A stretch of 64,000 bases of DNA, from assembly GCA_963920635.1 (NCBI GenBank), contig OY987301.1:21804501-21868500 (forward strand), written 5' to 3'. The notes beneath the pieces are model-generated. The model saw only the letters and a program-made list of their open reading frames with translations, made no database searches and was not told the DNA's origin. Positions 21,722 through 32,578 of this stretch are shown here, one piece after another (the first letter of the stretch is position 1; each line of letters opens with the position of its first letter). The position numbers and the translations under genes are program-made. Source of the DNA: Pseudeuparius sepicola. Its lineage: Eukaryota > Arthropoda > Insecta > Coleoptera > Anthribidae.

Positions 21722-22009
21722 TATGTTGAATTATTGAATTATTGAATCTCGGACAAAATCAAAATTGCCATGGAAAATTCAAAACAGTTATTACGAGAAT
21801 TTTGTATTCCCACAATTACATACAGTAATATCATAGCCGAATTAAACCTACCTCAACACTGATAATATATTATATATTACAAATTCAAGAAAGCCAATAC
21901 TGCTGTGGAAATTTACCATAAGTTATATTTTACTTTTTCTGTCATTTCAGTCTTAATAAAAGGCATATTTATGGATGGAACGTGATACTTTAGGAATAAT
22001 GAATTAAAT

Positions 22010-22590
22010 TAAATTATACTTAGGTGTTCTATAACGTTTCCATTTTGTGCAACACAGAAAGCATATCTACCTTCTTATTAAACTTCTCTTGTAGTTAGCC
22101 ACGATATCTCCCCCGTTCATTTCTCTGATCTCCCAAGATATTTTTTTTAACTTGGTCGATATTATTTTTGACCTTTCCGCATATACCCGATGTCCCACAA
22201 AAATAAATCGAGTGGGGTCAAGTCCGGGCTTCTGGCAGGCCATAAAATAGTTCCATTTGATCCAATCCACTCTACAAAGGTATCATCTAAATGCCTCTTG
22301 CAGCTTGCAGCATTTGATTTTTGTGCTGGAGCACCGTCTTGTTGCCAAACAATAATCGACTAATTAAGTAACTTTATTCTATAGATCAGAAATTTGTCAT
22401 CTTATCGTGTTGTAAATATTTTAGTCCAGTTAAACCACCTTCAAAAAATACTAGACCAATTACGAAGTTCCGAAAAAAACCATACCAAACATTTATTGAA
22501 GTGAATTGAAATAGTGAGTGTTTCTTCTATTAAAAAACGCCACATGTTTGTAAAAGTGGCTTCATCAGTCCACGACATAGAATTTGTAAT
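22010..22590 (-). pseudogene. mariner-like (DDD) transposase relic
   Basis: On the minus strand, blocks occur in the expected order. SWTDEATFTN (about 22550-22580) holds the first catalytic Asp. NVWYGFF and FEGGLTGLKY-like pieces follow. WQQDGAPAQKSNAASCKRHL holds the second Asp (22336-22338), and WPARSPDLTPLDLFLW holds the third (22222-22224), with 37 residues between second and third in one frame. A shift after FLW leads to a C-terminal piece (EIREMNGGDIVANYKRSLIR). Several stops upstream of the second Asp and the later shift make it inactive. The N-terminal helix-turn-helix was not found. Confidence 0.8.
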
Positions 22591-22599
22591 TGTATAGTA

Positions 22600-23687
22600 G
22601 CAGTAGGAGTGGTAGTAGAATAGTAATGTGTAGTAGTAGTTAGTTAATAGTATGGCATAGTGTAATCATTATAGTGATAATTTACAAGTGATAAAAATAC
22701 GCACCTGTAAGCTGATCATTTTTCTCTTGCCCCTCCAACACTATAAACGGAAGTATTCTCGCCTTCTGTAATTATCATTTTCATACAGTTTTTGAACTAG
22801 GCGATAAACTTAGGCATTTGCATTTTCAACACTTCAACATATATCCTGAGTTAAAACATGTGTTGCTTTATTTCTCTTTTCTTTAATTTTTACATTTCCA
22901 GTAATTCCCAATTTGTTATAAATATGTTTGAAGTACGTGTGATGGATGAGGACTCTCCCTGGGTTTCGTGCGTGTTCACGCCTCGCATTCTTTTCGCAAG
23001 AAACGTAACATTCAACAATGTCGTGTTTTTTTTTTCGGTAATATTATAACAATAATATACCATTTTCACAGCACGATGTGTTAACACAATAATTAACACC
23101 TGATACAAACTGTCAAAGTCAAGCTTGTAGCATAACACGCCCTGTATTGCTTTCAGCCTGGCTTTCTCACCTCTTTGCCAGATGGCGGCAGCAGTACCGT
23201 TCAGCCACCTTTAATGTTTTTGCCTGCCCCATTGATATTTTTTGCCGCTAGAATTTCTTCGCGAAACGCGCTGCCGTAAAGTATTTGCCGGTATCGATAA
23301 GGTGAACCTGTGGTCTCCCAAAAAACTGTTGAATATTATTTATTATAATAGTTCATGGTTGCGCCTGGTCATTTTTAGGTATGTAATGTTAATGTTGTTG
23401 TCTCACAAATGTTTTTATCGATGTAATTAACATTTTTAGATACTGGAAAGTACCAATTATTAGTAAAAGCTTGTCCGTCAACGATTGGCATTATTTCCAA
23501 TTTTCGATCATTGGTAACGACCAGCAGAACCCCGAAAATAAAGAACGCGGTTCTTTCTCGTGTTCCGTAACAAACTCTGATTCTCGTAATAGTTTTCTCG
23601 AATTTTCCATGGCAATTTTGATTTTGTCCGACATTCAATACATATAAAATACCGTACTTTTACCGTTTTAGTAGACATAGGTGAATA
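22600..23687. other. Unassigned interior of element Y
   Basis: AT-rich with short chance frames. 22605-22660 is a degenerate TAGTAG-rich stretch. Confidence 0.4.
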
Positions 23688-23850
23688 GGCCGCGCGTCGC
23701 CGTGCGTCCAGCTAGGTTTGTCAGTCGTTGGCGGGGGGAGTACACAGTAGTCCCGCACCGCTTATCAGTCGAGTTTTGCGAGCAAAAAACACGCCCCGCC
23801 CCCCGCCAACGACTGACGAACCTAGCCGAATACACGGCGGCGCGCCGCCC
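23688..23850. mobile_element. GC-rich MITE-like inverted repeat
   Basis: Arms of about 42 bp (about 23697-23740 and 23797-23840) share GTCAGTCGTTGGCGGGG and CTAGGTT in inverted order, with a 57-nt loop. Unusually GC-rich for the window. Open frames on both strands here are a by-product of the inverted GC-rich sequence. Confidence 0.65.
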
Positions 23851-24224
23851 AGCCATGGCTATGTATACTAAAGCGGTGAACGTACGGTATATAAAAATGC
23901 GTAGATTTCGAAAATCGAGAAATATACGGTATGTTCCATCAAGTTTGGTCCAAAACGCGATATTAGTTTGTTTTTCTGAATACACAACTGAAGTAGAAAG
24001 AAAATTTTATACGATTTTCATATTTACACTTTTTTTCCAAAACTAAAAACAAAAAAGTTAAGGGGAGTAGACTGCTATACGAATAACCCTGTACACAGTT
24101 ACAGACGAATGAAGGATCATCTTGGAATACTGAAGGACGGAGTTGGCGCGAGCGTCCGCCCGGTCTGATTATTATCAGCGTAAAATTCATATTTCGACTC
24201 AAACGCATGCCGCCTTTTGATATA

Positions 24225-24420
24225 ATTAGCAGCCAGCCGGCAGGGCCGGGAGATTCATCAAACGGATGCCGGAGGGCGGGCCATGAAAGCGCGCCGGAAT
24301 GCTTTCATAGCTGTTATGATGAGTCCCGCTGGTTACGGCGACCGAATTCGCCGGATTCCCGGAGCAATTAACAACCGGGATGGGCCCCGGACCGGGTAGA
24401 GGTATAAGACCTACCGAATA
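24225..24420. other. GC-rich island, possible conserved noncoding copy 1
   Basis: A sharply GC-rich block with GAATGCTTTCAT, GTTATGATGA and GATGGGCCC in order. The same ordered words occur at 26925-27075 in more AT-rich surroundings. No convincing protein frame. Confidence 0.4.
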
Positions 24421-24496
24421 TTGGAGATAGGGGTACATAAGAAAAGGGTAAGACCGAGGTCGACATGCTGCTTTAATTGCTCTTCAACATTACATG

Positions 24497-25905
24497 TTAC
24501 AACCGTATATCTAAACCAGGGACTCTTTAAAATAATGGGACCCAGCATGTCACAGTCTATCACATAGGAAAAGTGAAGCCTTGAGGGGAAGTTTGTTTTT
24601 TGTCGACTCCAAGGAGACCACAAGGGGGCTGGTACAAGGTTATATTATATGTCAGTGTCCAACTGCCATCAGGTTTTATGTGACATGCCAGTGCCATAGG
24701 AGGCAATATATTTCCCATCATAATTCACAAGTTTTAAGTTTTCTAACTTCCAGGTACTCAGATGTGTCAATTTAGGGCAATGCGGCAGCCTGTAGTAGTC
24801 CCAATAATTGCAACCAGATTTTTCCTGTATCACCTTTAGTAATCCTACAATTTCCATTACGTGGGCATTACGTATAAGTAGGTAGTTCAAAACAAAAATC
24901 GTATTTCGTAAATTTTCAATTATTAAGCAGGTAGCTTCAGTCAGGTTTTTATCTACGACTACAAGTTTATTTTTAGTTTGTGAGGTACCTTGGGAGATAA
25001 ATAAAATTACAAAAATTTTATAAGGAACACAGAGAAAATCTACATGATTATAGAACTACTAGACCTAATCTTATTAGTCCATCCCGAAATCTGTGAAAGT
25101 TCTTTGGGTAGATACATTCAAAAAGGGAAAAAAGTTGAAGTATACATATTACAAATGGATTGAGGAACCTGGTAACAAGGTGCAATAGCGACAAATCCTT
25201 AAGAGGGGGTTGCCGACAGCGAAAGTGACGTTAGATTTCGTATTTTTTTAAGTTGTATAGCATAAAATCTAATAACATTTTACCTGGCAAAAATTTAGTA
25301 CAAACATCTCTGTCTTCATTTTAATCATAAGATCTTAAATGCAGCGTTTTGTTTTATAGGTTATGAAAACATTGGAAAAAATAATAATTCCAGTGCATAT
25401 GCTTTGAAGATCTTATGATTAAAATGAAGTCAGAGATGTTTGTACTAAATTTTTGCCAGGTAAAATGTTATTAGATTTTATGCTATACAACTTAAAAAAA
25501 AAATACGAAATCTAACGTCACTTTCGCTGTCGGCAACCCCCTCTTAAATAAGCAAAATCGGCACTAATACTCTTACCATACTTATTAGGTACTTAAATGC
25601 GTAGAAATAATTGCTGGAAATAAATTTCAACTATATAAAATAAATTTGTTTCATCTGACAGTTGCCATATTCTGCACTTGTAGACGCAACATTGTCAAGT
25701 CTAATTTTTAGACATCATGGAAACCATTATTAATTTTTACTAACAATAAAAGTAACTGTTATATTCATAGATTCTCCAATAAAATGGCATACTTGGCATC
25801 ACTGATACCATTAGAATGAAGAAAGAATAGGCCTCACTTTGGAAAGTATAATGCTGGGTCCCCTTACTTTAAAGAGTCCTTGATCTAAACCTACAATACG
25901 TTTCG
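24497..25905. mobile_element. Decayed inverted-repeat element
   Basis: GGGACTCTTTAAAATAATGG (near 24519) with flanking ATCTAAACC and GACCCAGCAT pairs with an imperfect reverse complement near 25850-25890. The interior contains the TTAA-flanked MITE at 25203-25543. No transposase recognised. Confidence 0.5.
25203..25543. mobile_element. 341-bp MITE with TTAA target duplication
   Basis: Nearly perfect inverted arms (25203-25336 and 25407-25543) begin GAGGGGGTTGCCGACAGCGA and are flanked on both sides by TTAA (25199-25202 and 25544-25547). TTAA duplication is characteristic of piggyBac and Kolobok superfamilies; the terminal bases do not decide between them. A 70-nt loop without coding separates the arms. 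Confidence 0.85.
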
Positions 25906-26840
25906 TAATACGAGGTTACAATTTTTATTTAACAAATAGATTATTATCTATGTATTTTTTTTAATAAAATTTGTATAAGAATGTTTTTGCCTTTTTGCGT
26001 AGATTCTAAATTATTAATAGTTACTAACTTAAACTTTGTTAAAGTTTGACCCCCCCTATATTTTATTCTGCTTCCAACCAAGAAGTAAATAAACTACCTA
26101 TTTGTACCAGGAAGGGTCATATTTGTGGTTAATAGGGCTTGTTTTGTTACAAATAGTTTCCCTATTTGCGGCAGAATATCTTAGCAAAGCTTACCTTTTT
26201 GTAATAAATATAAATTTTGCAGTACCTAGTAAATAGGTTCATTTATTTTTTTATTTGCCTCAAATAGATATCTGATTGTGACAAGAACATGATGTTAGCA
26301 AGATAATTCTTGGTGGCGCAACAAGTTCGACTTTCTGTAGTAAACCAGAAATCGTTTAACAACAAATAGATTTTTCTTAGCAAAATATTTTATTTGGTCC
26401 AACGATATTATATATCGTTGATTTGGTCCATTTTTACCAACGGTTAATATATATTTCTCTCAGTGTAACATTTGGGGTACACTTAGAACACAAATAGTGA
26501 AATTTTTAAGAAACCATCGAGTGAGGGAATATAACCTGTGGAGAATCTACAACGATAATTATTGTTGGTCCAACAACAATTTGATTTTAATTGTCCTTGG
26601 ACCAGCTTAGATTGTTGTCGTCAGGACATGACTTGACAAAAAAAAGTCTTTATTTGCAGGTTATTGTTTGTGGGTTTCACATTATTTATTTTGTTACATT
26701 ATTTATATTGTGTTTTTTTTTTTCATTTCTCCAAATCCATTAGTCCGAAACACAGTTATTGTCTCTTCCCACTTTTCCCGCATGATTTGTTACCCTAACT
26801 TGATAATTCTAATGGACAACAGTATAGTTGCCCTCCATTG
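25906..26840. repeat. AT-rich stretch with scattered CTATTTG/CAAATAG words
   Basis: ACCTATTTG, CCCTATTTGC, CAAATAGAT and similar words recur at roughly 26095-26510 in both orientations. A short palindrome AACGATATTATATATCGTT lies near 26400. No gene seen. Confidence 0.3.
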
Positions 26841-26924
26841 TTAGAGCGATGAAGGAATTATGTGGAAAAAATTGGTTAAATGCAGGTTTATTATTAGCAC
26901 CCAGCAGGCAAGACAAAGAAAGTC

Positions 26925-27075
26925 GCCAAAGCAATGGCGGGGGATGCTTTCATGCTTAGTTATATTTTGTATGGGGTTGTTATGATGACCTGAAGAGGAT
27001 GCTAGATATTCCCCAGGGGTCCAACAATAATTATTAAGAATCATGATGGGCCCTTGGCTGGGGCGGCTGGGCATT
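26925..27075. other. Diverged partner of the 24225-24420 block
   Basis: Contains GGATGCTTTCAT, GTTATGATGA and GATGGGCCC in the same order and orientation as the GC-rich island 2.65 kb upstream. Open minus-strand frames here have no family signature. Confidence 0.4.
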
Positions 27076-28584
27076 CACGAATCTTGTGTAAAAAGGGCGA
27101 CGAAATTGATATTTGTGCCTTTATCCTCCAGAGATAACCATTCTGAATCACGCACACCACTCCGCGAATGGTATATTGAGAGCAACATGTCTTCATAGGC
27201 GGTTGCGGGGACAAAATAACTGTCATGCGAGTATAAAAAAATTTCCTGTACGTAGGTATCGTTTGTTTAAAAACGCACAATTCTAAAAAGTTTAAATATT
27301 CCTGTGAGAGTCAGCGTGGTGTTGTCTCCACCGACATTTCCGACGTTACCATATATAACCAAAATGGTTCGTTAGAGCGCCAGAAGCTTGAACCAGTTTG
27401 AAGGTTAAATAAAAGATAACATTTTCCTATTTACAATCTATTTACAAAGTGGAAATTGTTACAATTAAAAATTATTACAATCAAGTGATTGAATTTGAAA
27501 GTAAAATTGTAAGTTTTAGTTTTGAAATTTAGAATAGAAACGTTTTGCTTACCATTTAAGTCCAGAAAAACCACTGTGAACAATGTTCTATTCCAAGGAC
27601 ACAAAATCAGAAACGTTTCAGATCTAATAACGAGAGTACTGAGGGCACACGCGAGGGTTTGAAGTTATTTTGTAACACTGAGAAAATTTGAACTATTAAA
27701 ATTTACAGAGTACATCCAATACTTCCAGAATTTAAAGCTGAGTACTTGCCAACCCCCCTTTCGTAGGTTACAACCTCAGCTAGGACTCGAGACTCGTGTA
27801 GGGTCGTAGGCTTCCTGAACTGGTGCTAAATGATCTGCGACGAACTGTCTAGCCGTTTTGCAGGGCTGGTGTACTGGAACTTAGTCCATTGGTGTTTCAC
27901 TCGTGTGCTTTGGTGCTCACATGTATAAAAGAAGTTGCTCGAAACAGTCTCTATTAAGTAATACCGCCGACAAGTTGATGCTTTTACAAAGGCTAAATGG
28001 TTATATTACTTAAAAGTATAAAGATTTTTAAAAATAGATCAATATGTACAGATTTTTGTAACTAAGTTTCGTAAATTTAACGATAGAACCTTAATGATTG
28101 ATAACAAGATGCTTAATAAGATGCTAATGAAAGTGGTATGATATTGAACTGACTATAAAATGAAGTTAACAATAAATGCCGAAAAACAATCAACGATTTT
28201 TATTACTTCACTTAATCATTTAAATTAAATTAATTCAATTAAACTAAATTAGATAAAAAAAAATGTAGTAATGATTACAACAGAGATTGGCCTCTTCCAT
28301 TTTCGAGCTCAAACCAAAACACAAAAAATATATATATAAAAAATATGAGATAAAACAAAAGCTTGCCCAGTCGACAGTGTGAGGCAACCAGGCAGTTCTG
28401 TGCTACTTAAAACATAAATTAAATAATCAAAAAGTAGACCAGTGTCGACTATTAACCAAATGAATATCTAAGTATTAGCTAACTCACCCAGAATTAAAGG
28501 ACAAATTTTTCAAGTTGACAAGAAAAACCACTGGTAAATAAAAATGCATAAATGCCTAACACTTAATGAGGAACAATGTCCAAA
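27076..28584. other. Unassigned stretch
   Basis: No gene recognised. TATAAAAGAAG at about 27925, after a locally GC-richer block (27780-27900), resembles a TATA box, but no transcript start or ORF supports it. Confidence 0.35.
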
Positions 28585-28680
28585 AATTACATTTATAAAA
28601 TTCCTTGTGGAATAAAAAGTTCTATATTGGGGAGACTTGTAGGCCATTTAATGTTCATTTAAAATAACATAAAAATGTCA
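28585..28680 (+). pseudogene. Penelope-like GIY-YIG endonuclease relic
   Basis: NYIYKIPCG (28585-28611) is followed one frame over by FYIGETCRPFNVHLK (28620-28664), then after a stop by HKNVIT. This is the typical GIY-YIG pattern of Penelope-like retroelements (VYKIPCG, then FYIGETxRxxxxRxxEH). The intervening frameshift and stop show decay. No reverse transcriptase portion was found upstream. Confidence 0.6.
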
Positions 28681-29091
28681 TCACTTTTCTAATAATCTAA
28701 CCAAAAGTTTATACTGCGTTGCTATGCCGGTTTTTGAAAAACAAATCTTGTTGTTTATCGATTTCAAAAAAATATATAATGTGCCACCGGCACTGAAATT
28801 CCTTTTCATTGTTCATTTGCCACAGCCTTATGCAGGCCTCGGTAACAAAACTTCACTTTCATTCTATAAAGATAAACCTCAGTGCTTTGGTAAACAAATA
28901 AATAATTATTATACAGGATAAAATACCTGTCATACCCACAATTCCGGAACACTCTATATAACCAGGAAAGTATAATTTTCTTCCTTGTAAATGCGCAAGC
29001 TGAAAGTTTGTACGGCTGGAGATGATGCTCTTTCGTATCAAGTTTATAAATAACTATATTTTTTATTGATTTCGGGTTTATTGAGTTTTAG

Positions 29092-29260
29092 CGATCAAAA
29101 TAAGTTCCATCGTGATTATATGAGAGCTCGGTCCGACGATGTCAGAACCCGATCAATCCCAGATATACCTATACTAAAATCAAATAACTCGGCTGATGTA
29201 AACAAGTACAGACCTCGGAGCGCCACCAACTTGAGGAGTGCCCAGTTGTCGCCGTACTGA
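29092..29260 (+). CDS. Candidate host terminal exon
   Basis: A splice-acceptor-like TTATTGAGTTTTAG ends at 29091. The downstream frame (DQNKFHRDYMRARSDDVRTR, later RPRSATNLRSAQLSPY) runs to a TGA at 29258-29260. Composition is hydrophilic, Arg/Ser-rich and more GC-balanced than neighbouring chance frames, like a cytoplasmic tail. ATTAAA near 29307 could be a polyadenylation signal. I recognise no family and no upstream exon. Confidence 0.4.
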
Positions 29261-29429
29261 AACCACGGTAGGGTTACAAGCGCCTATACACAATTCGCCA
29301 TTTATTAAAGCCTGTTTTACAAATAACAATTTTCGTCCAACAAGTCCCCCAATAAATCATACAATTTATTTTTCTGAGAACTTTATTTGAAATAAATGAT
29401 CGCTTTTTTGATAGGGTAACTTTGTGTAA

Positions 29430-29867
29430 CATTTGAGATCCGCATGGCCTGCTTTCAGAGATATTTTTGAAAGACCCAAAAACTGCCGACATTTCTTCGT
29501 TTTGTAACTTTTTTGTTCCAAGAGTTACCGAAAATCCCCAATGTCATTTAATTGCTTTAAGCCTGCTCTATCACAATTTAAAATAATGCCACAGTTTAAT
29601 GGGTAGGTACTCTCTTAGTACCCACCGAAAAATGTGCCCATTTTATTGTAGCGAGCCGTGGCCTCGAATCCGTACCTTCATGTTTTAGGTATTTTTTCCC
29701 AACATACCTACTACATTGGAAGCAGGCTTAAAGCAATTAAATGACATTGGGGATTTTCGGTAACTCTTGGAACAAAAAAGTTACAAAACGAAGAAATGTC
29801 GGCGATTATCGGAATTTTGAAAAATATCTGGGAAAGTAGGCCAAATCTTCTAAAATATACATTAATT
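29430..29867. mobile_element. Foldback element with about 140-bp arms
   Basis: Left arm 29430-29567 and right arm 29721-29867 pair strongly, including GTTACCGAAAATCCCCAATG and its reverse complement, and more weakly toward the outer ends. The loop is 29568-29720. No coding sequence. Confidence 0.7.
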
Positions 29868-30436
29868 TATCGAGCACATTATATCTAGATAATAAATCTC
29901 AAGCAGGTCCTATCAAAGCCTGGTCATTTATTACCACTGCGTGAGAATGTCCATCACCGGTGTTTGTTGTGCCGGTGCCAGTAACCATACTTGTTATGGT
30001 GGTACAATAAGGTAATGGAGGTGCCAATTTTATGTGGTATAGGTTGACTTCGGTTCGCAGATAAGGATTATCTGTATTTTGGAATCAAGCTCTAATATCC
30101 GTCTATAGAGAAGTATAGATTCGTCGTTTCCGGAGTTGCTTTAATGTCTTTGTGAGTGTGCTTTCTTATCCATATCGTTACAAAAAAAGATTTTGAGTTG
30201 TTTTAGTGTTCTTACACAGATTTTCTCCTGCATTTTTAGGGTAGCAAAATTCGTGACTTTAACCCTGACAGCAAATCGAATAAGGGCAGAATTGTGGCAG
30301 CAAGAGTATACCAGTGGTTGAGAGAACTTTTAATATATTTTTGGACCGAGGTCTATATGTAACAGACTATTGACGTTGAAGTGAATGCTATAAATTGCGT
30401 CAGTCAATACTTGTATCTTTTTTGTATGTGTATATA
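29868..30436. other. Unassigned stretch
   Basis: No gene or repeat recognised. Confidence 0.4.
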
Positions 30437-31166
30437 TACAGGGTGGCCCACCACGAACTGCATCGATCTATATATGGAAAAATAAAAGTAGGAAAATTCT
30501 GAAAATTTGGCACTTCACCAATGCCGATGGGCGCTGCTCAACTAAAATATTTTGGCGTATCTTTCACTTCCGGTTATACCGGAAGTCGATATCAACTTTC
30601 TTATTTCAAATTGAACACCCTGTATATTATTGCATTTTTGGATTCTAGGCATCATTTTGGAACAAAAACATATAACATGTCCTTTGTCTATATCCAACCG
30701 TTTTTGAGATATTTGCATTTTTCCGAAAAAAATGACAGGTGCAGACCTAAAGTCAATTAGCAATTTATACGAGGAAACCGCGAAATTTCAAAACGAATTT
30801 TTGGCATCGTGTAACAGAAGCCCTGACCTAGTGATCTTTGCTGAGAAATAAATCCGTTCTTATACAGGGTGTTCACAAAATATGAATAAAAATTACATTC
30901 AATATGTGCTTAAATCTCGAAATTTTCAAATGGAAACCCCCATTTTTTTAATGCGATCTTATTCACCACTAAAAATAACGACAACTTTGTGTAAGGTTTC
31001 CTATACCTAAATGCCGTAATTTTCGATTAATTTACGAAAAACCCACTTTTCGCCCATAAAATTCGGGGTTTGCTTAACGTTTGGAAAATCATATTAGCCG
31101 TGGGCGTTGAAAAGCCAATCGCGGCTGAGGAAATGTCACTTGGTTTATAAATTATTGTCAATAATA

Positions 31167-31280
31167 ATGCCGGCGTGCTTAAATTACACAAACGAAGATT
31201 ATTTAAATTTGTTTATTATCTACGGAGAATGCAACAAAGTAATATCAAGAAAGTGCGATACATTTGGGGCTCGCTATCCA
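31167..31280 (+). pseudogene. Transposase N-terminus (helix-turn-helix) in the left arm
   Basis: From ATG 31167 the frame reads MPACLNYTNEDYLNLFIIYG, then ECNKVISRKCDTFGARYP. This matches the N-terminal HTH of mariner-like transposases (YTNEEYxDMLLIYGEC, then ARxYAERYP). After YPQ an internal deletion and frame change join it to the C-terminal piece. Confidence 0.75.
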
Positions 31281-31285
31281 CAGTT

Positions 31286-31499
31286 CTTGACTACTTTATT
31301 TGGGGCACAATAAAGAATCAAGAATCAAGTTTACAGTACTCCATTAATAACAATGGAAGATTGCATGGACAGAGTGCGACATGCGTTTGCCAATTTAAAT
31401 CCACTCTCTATTAGAAGGGCTACGCATGAAGAACTACTTCGGAGATGTGAAAAGTGTTTAGACGTTCGAGGAAGGCAATCTGAACATTTATTAAATTAA
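31286..31499 (+). pseudogene. Transposase C-terminus in the loop
   Basis: LDYFIWGTIKNQ matches the block just after the third catalytic Asp. After a short frame change, TMEDCMDRVRHAFANLNPLS and CEKCLDVRGRQSEHLLN end at a TAA at 31497-31499. This is the typical mariner C-terminus (RRxxxCxxxxGxxFEHL). The catalytic aspartates are missing. Confidence 0.75.
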
Positions 31500-31744
31500 C
31501 ACGAACAAGAGGAAGGTTTCTTCTCTAGTCTCTGCTTGCCTTTAACACTGTATTTTTGCTTTGATACATCCTTACTGTTTAAAATTTTGTTATTTCTTTA
31601 ACTATTAGTGTCTTAGTATTTTAATGTAGTGTAATTTAGGCCAGTAACAATAGGCTTATTTTTAAGCGATTCTTCTCTGACACGTCCGTACAGTTTAAAA
31701 TTTGGTACTTGTGTTTGGCGATGGTTTTGTTTTTTGTGCAGAGC

Positions 31745-31860
31745 GAGCCACAAATGTATCGCACTTTCTTGATATTACTTTGTTGCATTCTCCGTAGATA
31801 ATAAACAAATTTAAATAATCTTCGTTTGTGTAATTTAAGCGCGCCGGCATTATTGTTGAC
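31745..31860 (-). pseudogene. Antisense duplicate of the transposase N-terminus
   Basis: On the minus strand the right arm encodes MPARLNYTNEDYLNLFIIYG, then ECNKVISRKCDTF, differing from the left-arm copy by very few residues. It is the mirror copy created by the long inverted repeat. Confidence 0.75.
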
Positions 31861-32578
31861 AATAATTTATAAACCAAGTGACATTTCCTCAGCCGCGATT
31901 GTCTTTTCAACGTCCACGGCTGATATGATTTTCCAAGCGTTAAACAAACCCCGCATTTTATGGACGAAAAGTGGGGTTTTCATCGAAAATTACGGCATTT
32001 AGGTATAAGAAACCTTACACAAAGTTGTCGTTATTTTTAGTGGTGAATAAGATCGCATTAAAAAAATGGGGGTTTCCATTTGAAAATTTCGAGATTTAAG
32101 CACATTTTGATTGTAATTTTTATTCATATTTTGTGAAAGTATAACGTATAAGAACGGATTTATTTCTCAGCAGAGATCACTAGGGCAGGGCTTCTGTTAT
32201 TGTTAAACTCGTTTTGAAATTTCGCGGTTTCCTCGTATAAATTGCCAATTGACTTTAAGTCTACACCTCTAATTTTTTTCGGAAAAATGCAAATATCTCA
32301 AGAACGGTTCGATTTAGATATATAGGACATGTTACATGTTTTTGTTCCAAAGTGATGCCAAGAATCCAAATGCAATAATATACAGAGTATTCCATTTGAG
32401 ATAAAAAAGTTGATGTCGACTTCCGGTATAACCGGAAGTGCCAGATTCACCAAAATATTTTAGTTGAGCAGCGCCCATCGGCATTGGGGAGGTGCCAAAT
32501 TTTCAGAATTTTCCTACTTTTAGTTTTCCATATATAGATCGATGCAATTCGTGGTGGACCACCCTGTACAATTGTACA

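Larger units (their letters stand above)
19575..24093. mobile_element. Large foldback (element Y) holding a mariner relic
   Basis: Left terminus TACAGGGTTATTC (19575) and right terminus GAATAACCCTGTA (24093) are reverse complements. The arms (about 19575-19775 and 23895-24093) share CTCGATTTTCGAAATCTACG and several other blocks. Elements W and V sit just inside the left arm, and a mariner-like transposase relic lies at 22010-22590, suggesting Y is a decayed mariner-like element. The rest of the interior is unrecognisable. Confidence 0.65.
30437..32578 (+). mobile_element. Long-TIR mariner-like element
   Basis: Termini TACAGGGTGGCCCACCACGA (30437) and the reverse complement ending at 32578 open inverted arms of about 840 bp (30437-31275 and about 31742-32578). 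Each arm contains the start of a mariner-type transposase: sense in the left arm, antisense in the right. The loop carries the transposase C-terminus. The middle, with the first two catalytic aspartates and the third-Asp PDL motif, is deleted. This links the foldbacks with TACAGGGTG ends in this window to the Tc1/mariner superfamily. Confidence 0.85.

Noticed and set aside
23668..24046. Open frames on both strands near the GC-rich inverted repeat
   Set aside because: They mirror each other through the 23688-23850 palindrome and the Y arm; no conserved motif.
27780..27960. LTR or gene promoter with TATAAAAG
   Set aside because: No matching second LTR, terminal TG/CA pair or downstream ORF could be found.
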